DNA of 5,921 nt, from the NCBI GenBank assembly GCA_964489215.1, contig CAZAYB010000197.1, forward strand, positions 1 through 5,921, given 5' to 3'. The translations under genes were made by a program, and so were the position numbers. Below are positions 1 through 5,274 of this stretch, one piece after another. This stretch comes from CAZAYB01 sp964489215 (GTDB lineage Bacteria > Planctomycetota > Phycisphaerae > Sedimentisphaerales > Anaerohalosphaeraceae). Position 1 is the first letter of the stretch, and each line of letters begins with the position of its first letter. The notes under the pieces were generated by a model. It saw only the letters and a list, made by a program, of their open reading frames with translations. It was not told the origin of the DNA and made no database searches.

Positions 1-1218
1 CTGATTTGCCTTGCTGTCAAAGCCGCGGTCTCCGGCAATAAGTTCTACATCAATATCAAGTTTTTCAGCGATGCGTTGATGGCTGTTCTTTAGTAATCTT
101 GAATCAGCCGGAGCCTGATCGCGAAATAATTTCCAGTCAACTATAAGTCCGTCATTCTGTTCAGTCAGCAGTAGCGTATTGCCAAATTCTACTTCGGCGC
201 CGCTCTTATGCCTAACAATCACATGAACATCATCTTCATAAATGCTCAACAGTTTATCTTTGTTGGCAACCCTGCGCTGGCCAATAATTCGTTCATGTGC
301 ACAGCGAACAGCATCGGCAAGTTTTTCGGTTACATTCGATATCTGTTTAAGGATTTGTTCGGCCTGCACACGACTGACATCAACTGTTTCCCAATTATTA
401 TCAAGAAGCTCAAAGTGCTTTATAGCGTGTTTGGTCACCTTTTTAAGCAGCTTCTTCATTTTGCGAAGGATAGCCTTGCGATTACGATTACTGTCTTTTT
501 TACGCTTTGCGAAGGTCATCTGCATACAAAGCTTGTTCATTTCACTGATATATTCATTCGGCTCATACGGCATACGGTTTTTCAATCCCAGCTTGCGAAT
601 ACGACCAACAGCTTTCATCATTGTACGAGTTGAATCTCGTAATAATAACCAGTCAACAGGGAAGTGTATATTGGCCATAATACAGGTGCTGTCCAGGTAA
701 CACTGACTGAAATCAACCGGCTCATACAAAACTTGAGATGATTCATCTGCCGCTGATCCAAGCAAGAGCGTTTCCAGTTGCTTGATCACCGAGGCAGGCA
801 GCATATTTTCCAAATCACCAAGGTGGCTTTTACCGGGAACTTTGGGAGTTGTAAAACGATTGATACGGCAAAACCATTTATAAAGGTCACTATGTGATAA
901 TGCCAGAGCAAATTTACGAAGTGAAAGCTTTAAGCGTTTACGAAGAATAGATGCTCGCAAAGCCAAAATGGCATTGTCTTTGGCACGCGTGCTCTCCTTT
1001 TCGGTCAAACGAGTTGATTCGCCGGTACCCCAAAGAGCTATCATTTTATTGACTCGTGCGACATCAAGAAAATATGCCATTACAATTTTTTCGAGACCGC
1101 TTTGATGAATTATTTCGTCAATTGTGATCAGTAATTCGCGTTCGGTGTTGTATTCGGCATTGCCAAAAACTACAGGAATAGGCTTGTCAAACTTTTGCTG
1201 GATTGCTAAGATGGTCAT
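1..1218 (-). CDS. DDE transposase, ISNCY-like, 3' end cut by window edge
   Basis: An open frame of 406 codons without a stop, starting at ATG 1218-1216 and leaving the window at base 1. It catalyses cut-and-paste or copy-type movement of its element through a DDE RNase H-like core. Reading the frame, the first catalytic Asp is probably D176 in LDST, followed by ANIHFPVDW and LLLRD, a signature shared with ISNCY-type transposases. The second is probably D397 in AGDRGFDS, just before the edge. The final Glu is outside the window. Between them lies a very basic, probably helical stretch (about residues 238-268) and a beta-rich segment with EFGNTLLLTE and GLIVDWKLF. An N-terminal helical region (about 25-130) probably binds DNA. 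The start is supported by AAGGAG nine bases upstream. No frameshift is visible in the part seen, so the gene may be active. The family name rests on motif memory; the DDE transposase call is firm. Confidence 0.9.
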   Translation of the reverse strand, partial: MTILAIQQKFDKPIPVVFGNAEYNTERELLITIDEIIHQSGLEKIVMAYFLDVARVNKMIALWGTGESTRLTEKESTRAKDNAILALRASILRKRLKLSLRKFALALSHSDLYKWFCRINRFTTPKVPGKSHLGDLENMLPASVIKQLETLLLGSAADESSQVLYEPVDFSQCYLDSTCIMANIHFPVDWLLLRDSTRTMMKAVGRIRKLGLKNRMPYEPNEYISEMNKLCMQMTFAKRKKDSNRNRKAILRKMKKLLKKVTKHAIKHFELLDNNWETVDVSRVQAEQILKQISNVTEKLADAVRCAHERIIGQRRVANKDKLLSIYEDDVHVIVRHKSGAEVEFGNTLLLTEQNDGLIVDWKLFRDQAPADSRLLKNSHQRIAEKLDIDVELIAGDRGFDSKANQ

Positions 1219-1278
1219 AAAGGTGTGCTCCTTTTTTAGGTTTTTTTTTGGTGTTAAAAGAAATTATAGCACACCTTT
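1219..1278 (-). repeat. 11-bp perfect inverted repeat flanking transposase leader
   Basis: AAAGGTGTGCT at 1219-1229 is matched exactly by AGCACACCTTT at 1268-1278, leaving a 38-base interior. In a minus-strand transcript that starts outside the element, the arms can pair. The proximal arm then covers the whole interval between the Shine-Dalgarno sequence and the ATG and overlaps the last two bases of AAGGAG. The distal arm overlaps the TATAAT box, so a transcript from that promoter lacks it. On the plus strand the second arm is followed by a T-run, but the large loop makes it a poor intrinsic terminator. It could instead be a transposase or repressor binding site, or part of the element's terminal repeat. 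Confidence 0.8.
1228..1233 (-). promoter_or_regulatory. Transposase ribosome binding site
   Basis: AAGGAG on the minus strand with a nine-base spacer to the ATG at 1218. It fixes the transposase start. Its two 3'-most bases belong to the proximal arm of the inverted repeat, so it is exposed or masked depending on whether that repeat folds. Confidence 0.7.
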
Positions 1279-1291
1279 TTTAATGCTTTAA
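1263..1291 (-). promoter_or_regulatory. Candidate transposase promoter
   Basis: On the minus strand a perfect TATAAT (1268-1263) lies 45 bases upstream of the transposase ATG and is preceded by a TG-containing GTGTGC stretch. With a 17-base spacer the -35 hexamer would be TTAAAG (1291-1286), only a half match to the consensus, so the promoter is judged mainly on its -10. Predicted initiation is near 1256, inside the interior of the inverted repeat and just before an A9 tract. Confidence 0.5.
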
Positions 1292-1392
1292 GCGAAAAAC
1301 GGATGCCTTAAAAAAATATTTTTGCTCTAACTTATTGCCAGCGAACAAATTAACTGTTACGGACAGGCTCTATTTATTTCAGAAAGGATGTC

Positions 1393-2421
1393 ATGAAACT
1401 CAAAAGCTTATTGATTATCTCGGCAGTTTATCTGGCAGTTTGGATCTCCGGTTGTTCGGATAAACCTGCAGAGGACAAAAAGGATGTCGTTGAACTTTCT
1501 TACAGTGTATTTTTCCCGTCAACTCATATTCAGTGCGAGACTGCTCAGGCATGGGCCGATGAAATAAATAAACGGTCACAAGGAAAAATAAAAATAACTG
1601 TTTACCCTGCCGGAACACTTACCAAGGCACCTCAGTGTTATGATGGGGTAGTAAACGGAATATCAGACATCGGCATGAGCTGCTTTGCATATACACGCGG
1701 CCGGTTCCCGCTCTTAGAGGGTATTGACCTTCCCTTAGGCTATCCTTCCGGAACCGTAGCCACAAAAGTTGCAACCGAGATCGTAAAAGAGTTTGCCCCT
1801 AAAGAGATCTCAGACGTTCATGTACTGTATGTCCACGCTCATGGACCGGGTATACTTGCCTCCAAAAAGCCGGTTAAAAATATCGATGAAATGTCAGGTT
1901 TAAAAGTCAGAGCCACCGGCTTATCATCAAAAATCGTATCATCCCTTGGCGGAACACCCGTAGCAATGAGTCAGCCCGAAACTTATGAAGCTTTGCAGAA
2001 AGGGGTTGTCGATGCGACTTTCTGTCCATTCGAAACATTAAAGGGATGGAAGCAGGGTGAGGTTATAGACTTCGTAACTGATACTTCAGTTATAGGATAT
2101 ACTACTTCAATGTTCGTAGTTATGAACAAGAATAAATGGCAGCAGCTCGAACCAGACCTTCAGGCCCTGATCACTGCTGTAAGTGACGAATGGGTACAAA
2201 AGCACGGGCAGGCTTGGGACCAGGCTGACGCTGAAGGGCTCGCTTTTATAAAGAGCCTCGATAAGCAGGTTATACAGCTTTCAGATGAACAGAAAAATCT
2301 TTGGAAGCTCTCTGTAAGACCAATTCTTGAGCAGTACGCTGAAAATGCTGAAAAAGCCGGTCTGCCGGGAAAACGCTTCTTAAATCGTCTTGAACAGCTC
2401 ATAAATGATTATGCAGATTAG
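1393..2421 (+). CDS. dctP: TRAP transporter substrate-binding lipoprotein (DctP family)
   Basis: Extracytoplasmic solute receptor of a tripartite ATP-independent transporter. It captures an organic anion, normally a carboxylate, and delivers it to the DctQM membrane complex. It has 342 residues, the usual length. The N-terminus is a lipoprotein signal: basic MKLK, a hydrophobic core and the lipobox ISGC with Cys at 21, so the mature protein is probably lipid-anchored rather than free. Family signs are the N-terminal strand ELSYSVFFPSTH, TVYPAGTL (69-76), NGISDIGMS (88-96), GLKVRATG with R173 in the position of the carboxylate-binding Arg, and ETYEALQKGVVDAT (196-209) followed by FETLKGWK. Four Cys remain in the mature part (48, 82, 97, 211). 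The start is set by AGAAAGGA four bases before the ATG. It is the first gene of an operon with dctQ, dctM and a usp gene. The substrate cannot be read from the sequence. I found no convincing promoter in 1282-1392. Confidence 0.95.
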   Translation: MKLKSLLIISAVYLAVWISGCSDKPAEDKKDVVELSYSVFFPSTHIQCETAQAWADEINKRSQGKIKITVYPAGTLTKAPQCYDGVVNGISDIGMSCFAYTRGRFPLLEGIDLPLGYPSGTVATKVATEIVKEFAPKEISDVHVLYVHAHGPGILASKKPVKNIDEMSGLKVRATGLSSKIVSSLGGTPVAMSQPETYEALQKGVVDATFCPFETLKGWKQGEVIDFVTDTSVIGYTTSMFVVMNKNKWQQLEPDLQALITAVSDEWVQKHGQAWDQADAEGLAFIKSLDKQVIQLSDEQKNLWKLSVRPILEQYAENAEKAGLPGKRFLNRLEQLINDYAD

Positions 2422-2429
2422 TCGCTAAC

Positions 2430-2453
2430 TAAGGTCCTTAAGATGATATCATC
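2430..2453 (+). promoter_or_regulatory. Two adjacent palindromes between dctP and dctQ
   Basis: TAAGG-T-CCTTA (2430-2440) is followed immediately by a perfect 12-base palindrome, GATGATATCATC (2442-2453), in the 55-base gap. There is no T-run after either, so they are not a standard terminator. In RNA they could form small hairpins that protect the 3' end of dctP mRNA or damp translation of dctQ, giving more binding protein than membrane subunits. As DNA they could be an operator. The function is inferred; the symmetry is seen directly. Confidence 0.45.
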
Positions 2454-2476
2454 AGGGGCTTGACTGGTTTTATCTT

Positions 2477-3001
2477 GTGAGAATAGTTGTGGCAAAAAGC
2501 ATTTTTAATAAAAGCCTGAAATTTTATAACAGAATTCTCAGGTCATTAATATTTGTTATGGTCATTGCTTCGGGCGCAGGCGTTTTTGTTATGATAATTA
2601 CTACCTGCGCAGATGTCATATTAAGAAGATTTGGAATACCTGTAACTGGAGCTTATGACATAGTTAAGGTGAGCGGGGCGATAACCCTGTCCCTGGCTTT
2701 GCCGTATACAACTGCGGTAAAGGGACATGTGGCAATCGAATACTTTTTCCACAAGCTAAGCAAAAGAGCAAGGCTTGTAGTCGACGTCATAATGCGTATG
2801 ATGACCATGTTCTTTTTCTTCTTTTTAAGCATACGCAGTTTTATCTATGCAGGCGACCTTTACGAAAGCGGACAGGTAACCGCGACACTCAAAATCCCCG
2901 TTTTCTGGGTGCCTTACGTCATAAGCGCCTGTTGTTTCGTCGTTGTTATGGTTATTTTAGGGCACATCATTCAGCCCGGAAAAGAGATGATAAGGCCATG
3001 A
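2477..3001 (+). CDS. dctQ: TRAP transporter small membrane subunit (DctQ family)
   Basis: Small integral subunit that pairs with DctM in the inner membrane and docks the binding protein. It has 174 residues from the GTG at 2477 and four predicted membrane helices (about 22-42, 63-80, 100-122 and 140-163). The family signature is ADVILRRFGIPVTGAYDIVK (45-64), followed by the conserved Lys-Gly-His-Val of VKGHVAIEYF (81-90). The start is uncertain. No ATG precedes the first helix, the frame is closed by TGA at 2444-2446, and the choices are GTG 2477 (no Shine-Dalgarno at normal distance; AGGGG is 18 bases away) or GTG 2489 (weak GAGA six bases upstream). The first option is kept because it gives the longest reading. 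The last codon and stop overlap the dctM start as ATGA, indicating translational coupling. Confidence 0.93.
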   Translation: MRIVVAKSIFNKSLKFYNRILRSLIFVMVIASGAGVFVMIITTCADVILRRFGIPVTGAYDIVKVSGAITLSLALPYTTAVKGHVAIEYFFHKLSKRARLVVDVIMRMMTMFFFFFLSIRSFIYAGDLYESGQVTATLKIPVFWVPYVISACCFVVVMVILGHIIQPGKEMIRP

Positions 3002-4299
3002 CTCCGGTACAGGTAGGAATAATCGGGTGCATCGCTCTACTGTTGCTTCTGGCAGGAAGTATGCCAGTTGCCTTTGCCATGGCTATTGTAGGTTTTGCAG
3101 GTTTTGCAGTTATTGTATCACCTGAAGCTGCCGCAAGTATTATTACTATCGACCTTTTCGAAACCTTTTCCTCGTACAGCCTTACCGTAATTCCACTTTT
3201 CGTATTCATGGGACAGATAGCTTTTCATGCCGGTATAAGCACAAGGCTGTTTGATACTGCATATCACTGGCTCGGTGCTTTGCCGGGAGGACTTGCAATG
3301 TCAACTGTTGGAGCTTGTTCTGCCTTTGGTGCTATATGCGGTTCAGGGCCCGCAACCGCTGCCACCATGGCATCGGTCGCATTGCCGGAAATGAAACGTT
3401 ATAATTATGACATGGAGCTTGGATGCGGTGCTGTCGCCGCAGGCGGAAGCCTGGGTATGCTGATTCCACCAAGTGTCGTGTTCATTGTTTACGCTATCCT
3501 GACAGAACAGTCTGTAGGAAAACTTTTTATAGCTGGGGTAGTGCCCGGCTTTTTAATCGCCGTTATGTTTTGCATTGCAATATATATTAATTGCAGAATA
3601 AATCCCCATCTGGGGCCTGCAGGACCAAAATTTACCTTAAACCAAAAACTCAGATCACTTGCAGGGGTCAGCGAAACACTTCTGCTTTTTCTCCTGGTAA
3701 TAGGTGGCATGTTTCTTGGGTATTTTACACCTACTGAAGCTGCTGCAATTGGAGCTGCAGGAAGTGTGATTATATCAATCTTCAGAAGAAAGTTAACATT
3801 GAAAATGCTTTGGCGGTCGCTGAAGGAGACTGTTCGAACCTCATGTATGGTTATGGTTATTGTTACCGGGGCCGTGATTTTCGGACACTTTCTTGCAGTC
3901 ACAAGAATACCTTTTGAACTGGCAACTAAGCTTACAAGCTTACCTGTACCTGCATGGATGATAATGGGGGTAATCATACTTTTTTACCTTATAGTGGGAT
4001 GTTTCATTGATGCTTTGGGACTCATACTCCTTACAATACCTATTTTTTACCCGGTAATATCTCAGCTTGGTTATAACGCCGTCTGGTTTGGTGTCGTTAT
4101 AGTTGTTGTTACTCAGATGGGGGTCATCTCCCCGCCGGTTGGAGTTTGTGTTTATGTAGTAAGCGGCATTGAAAGAGATGTACCTCTCCAGAAAATTTTT
4201 CGCGGAGCTCTACCCTTTCTTGCAGTGCTTATCATTTTTGCCGTACTATTATTGATTTTCCCGCAATTGTGTCTGTTTTTGCCGAATCTTCTGAATTAA
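2998..4299 (+). CDS. dctM: TRAP transporter large membrane subunit (DctM family)
   Basis: The transport channel subunit, an ion-coupled (commonly Na+) secondary transporter of the ion transporter superfamily. It has 433 residues and about a dozen hydrophobic segments, the typical size. Landmarks are SMPVAFAMAIVGF (21-33), CGSGPATAATMAS (114-126), PEMKRYNY (130-137), GMLIPPS (153-159), LFIAGVVPG (186-194), PTEAAAIGA (255-263), GCFIDALG (334-341) and SPPVGVCVYVVSG (378-390). These are the two inverted-repeat halves with their hairpin motifs. The frame is open for 22 more codons upstream to 2932, but the start at 2998 is chosen because it begins right before the first helix and forms an ATGA overlap with the dctQ stop. 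Starting earlier would overlap dctQ by 70 bases and add a non-hydrophobic Arg/His-rich stretch. Nothing looks broken. Confidence 0.96.
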   Translation: MTPVQVGIIGCIALLLLLAGSMPVAFAMAIVGFAGFAVIVSPEAAASIITIDLFETFSSYSLTVIPLFVFMGQIAFHAGISTRLFDTAYHWLGALPGGLAMSTVGACSAFGAICGSGPATAATMASVALPEMKRYNYDMELGCGAVAAGGSLGMLIPPSVVFIVYAILTEQSVGKLFIAGVVPGFLIAVMFCIAIYINCRINPHLGPAGPKFTLNQKLRSLAGVSETLLLFLLVIGGMFLGYFTPTEAAAIGAAGSVIISIFRRKLTLKMLWRSLKETVRTSCMVMVIVTGAVIFGHFLAVTRIPFELATKLTSLPVPAWMIMGVIILFYLIVGCFIDALGLILLTIPIFYPVISQLGYNAVWFGVVIVVVTQMGVISPPVGVCVYVVSGIERDVPLQKIFRGALPFLAVLIIFAVLLLIFPQLCLFLPNLLN

Positions 4300-4320
4300 C
4301 GAATACCAAAAGGTAAAGTT

Positions 4321-4806
4321 ATGGGTAACATAAATAATCGCAACAAATCAAAAAGATCCTTAAAAAACTTCAAACGTGTTCTTTTCTATACAGATTTTTC
4401 CAGAGAAGCTGACCTGGCATTTGAAACCGCACTGGAAATGGTAAGCTGCCTCGAGGTAAACGAGCTTTTTCTGTTACACGTTATACCGGAATCAGAGTCC
4501 CAATTCTGGAAAACTTATATTTATGAGATCGATAACGTTGACAGCAAGGCCAGGCAGGACATTGACAAACACATAGCTGAAGCCTATCAAAGCCGAATGC
4601 AGGATAATATTGAATTAAAAGTTAATTACAGAATTGGAAATCCCTCTCAGGAGATAATCGATTTTGCCGTCACTGAAATGATCGACCTTATAATTATAGG
4701 TAAAAAAACCGCAAGCAGAATTGCTGATACTTTCTTCGCAAACATTGCCGAGAAAGTGGTAAAAAAAGCCCCTTGCTGCGTTTTTGTCGTAACTTTAGAC
4801 GATTGA
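4321..4806 (+). CDS. Universal stress protein (UspA fold), degenerate nucleotide motif
   Basis: Small cytoplasmic alpha/beta protein of 161 residues, with one Usp domain preceded by a basic tail of about 17 residues (NRNKSKRSLKNFKR). The first strand and turn read RVLFYTDFSREADLAFETAL (19-38). The later strand LIIIGKKTASRIADTFFANI leads into AEKVVKKAPCCVFVV (143-157), matching the Usp C-terminal helix and strand. In ATP-binding members the loop has the form G-2x-G-9x-G-(S/T). Here only the first Gly (G127) is kept, with Thr130, Ala140 and Asn141 in the other places, so ATP binding is doubtful. The gene lies 21 bases after dctM with AAAAGG seven bases before its ATG, so it is probably the last gene of the transporter operon. 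By analogy with TeaD of the Halomonas TeaABC TRAP system it could regulate uptake. That role is inferred. Confidence 0.9.
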   Translation: MGNINNRNKSKRSLKNFKRVLFYTDFSREADLAFETALEMVSCLEVNELFLLHVIPESESQFWKTYIYEIDNVDSKARQDIDKHIAEAYQSRMQDNIELKVNYRIGNPSQEIIDFAVTEMIDLIIIGKKTASRIADTFFANIAEKVVKKAPCCVFVVTLDD

Positions 4807-4840
4807 TGCCCCTCCCATGTACCTGAAAACGGTCACCCTC

Positions 4841-4850
4841 ATCAGCTGAT
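4841..4850. other. 10-bp palindrome in convergent intergenic gap
   Basis: ATCAGCTGAT is a perfect palindrome followed on the plus strand by a T-rich TTTAAT, in the 96-base gap between the convergent usp and lipoprotein genes. A hairpin here would have almost no loop and no GC-rich stem. It is at best a weak terminator for the usp transcript, and no better terminator is visible in the gap. Confidence 0.2.
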
Positions 4851-4902
4851 TTTAATCGTCATAACTCTCAAATTGAATTTTCACTGCCTCACTCACAGTT
4901 GC

Positions 4903-5253
4903 CTAATCAGCCTTAAGCATCTTTACTTCTTCTCTTAGAGTATTGTTCTCGGCCTGTAGTCTGTCAACATTCTTGGCCATCTCACTTAACGCCTCCATTA
5001 ACTGGGTAGCCAGCTCTGCATTTTTGGTTTCTATCTCCGCTTTTTCCTGCTGACATTGAGCAAGCAGCTCCTCCTGAGTTTTAATTTCCTCTTTCAGCTT
5101 TTTGTTTTCAATTGCGATCATCCTCGCCTGCGCCATCGACCCTGACCCGATATTACCAGTGTCGCTGGAATTTACCGATGATTCTTCACAGCCTGTAAAA
5201 GCAAAAAGAATTAAAATACCGAATATCAAACTTAAAAAAACTTTTGTGCTCAT
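4903..5253 (-). CDS. Small coiled-coil lipoprotein
   Basis: Not a family I can name. The 116-residue protein has a lipoprotein signal (MSTK, hydrophobic core 5-20, lipobox FTGC with Cys at 22). A Ser/Gly/Asn-rich linker (24-39) follows, then a near-continuous predicted coiled coil from about 43 to the C-terminus. Leucines at 99, 106 and 113 in LQAENNTLREEVKMLK give a zipper-like heptad. One Cys (67) lies inside the coil and could link a dimer. There is no globular domain, so the role may be as a structural spacer, an envelope tether or a partner of another coiled-coil protein. The residue after the lipidated Cys is Glu, not Asp, which would allow outer-membrane sorting if a Lol system applies. 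It lies 21 bases after the kinase gene on the same strand and has a good AGGAG, so it is probably co-transcribed with the kinase. It converges with the usp gene. Confidence 0.85.
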   Translation of the reverse strand: MSTKVFLSLIFGILILFAFTGCEESSVNSSDTGNIGSGSMAQARMIAIENKKLKEEIKTQEELLAQCQQEKAEIETKNAELATQLMEALSEMAKNVDRLQAENNTLREEVKMLKAD

Positions 5254-5259
5254 TTTTTT

Positions 5260-5264
5260 CTCCT
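5260..5264 (-). promoter_or_regulatory. Ribosome binding site of the lipoprotein gene
   Basis: AGGAG on the minus strand, six A bases before the ATG at 5253, inside the 21-base gap after the kinase stop. It fixes the lipoprotein start. It forms half of the near-palindrome CTCC-A-GGAG, too short to be a convincing control hairpin. Confidence 0.75.
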
Positions 5265-5274
5265 GGAGTATTTG

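Larger units (their letters stand above)
1..1281 (-). mobile_element. Partial insertion sequence, ISNCY-like
   Basis: One end of an insertion sequence read on the minus strand. It consists of a transposase gene running off the left edge plus its upstream control region. The outer boundary is not defined: only one end is in the window, so terminal inverted repeats and a target-site duplication cannot be matched. I place the limit provisionally at the distal arm of the 11-bp inverted repeat and its T-run (about 1281), but the true end could lie anywhere up to about 1380. The element sits directly upstream of the TRAP operon and is divergent from it, so it may have displaced that operon's former upstream neighbour or promoter. 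Confidence 0.75.

Noticed and set aside
208..700. Two overlapping plus-strand open frames of 141 and 152 codons
   Set aside because: They lie opposite the continuous transposase frame, have no family signature and no good ribosome binding site, and are explained as antisense shadows.
1312..1323. AAAAATATTTTT palindrome as an element terminus or terminator
   Set aside because: It is pure A/T symmetry of a kind expected by chance in AT-rich spacer, with no GC stem and no partner end in the window to compare.
2460..2488. TTGACT as a -35 box for an internal promoter ahead of dctQ
   Set aside because: At 17 bases the -10 would be ATAGTT, a poor match that lies inside the dctQ coding start.
2932..2997. 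Longer N-terminus for the DctM protein
   Set aside because: The added 22 residues are Arg/His-rich, unlike DctM N-termini, and overlap dctQ by 70 bases; the ATGA overlap at 2998 is the usual arrangement.
3489..3977. Minus-strand open frame of 162 codons inside dctM
   Set aside because: It is antisense to a strongly conserved part of DctM and has no recognisable product.
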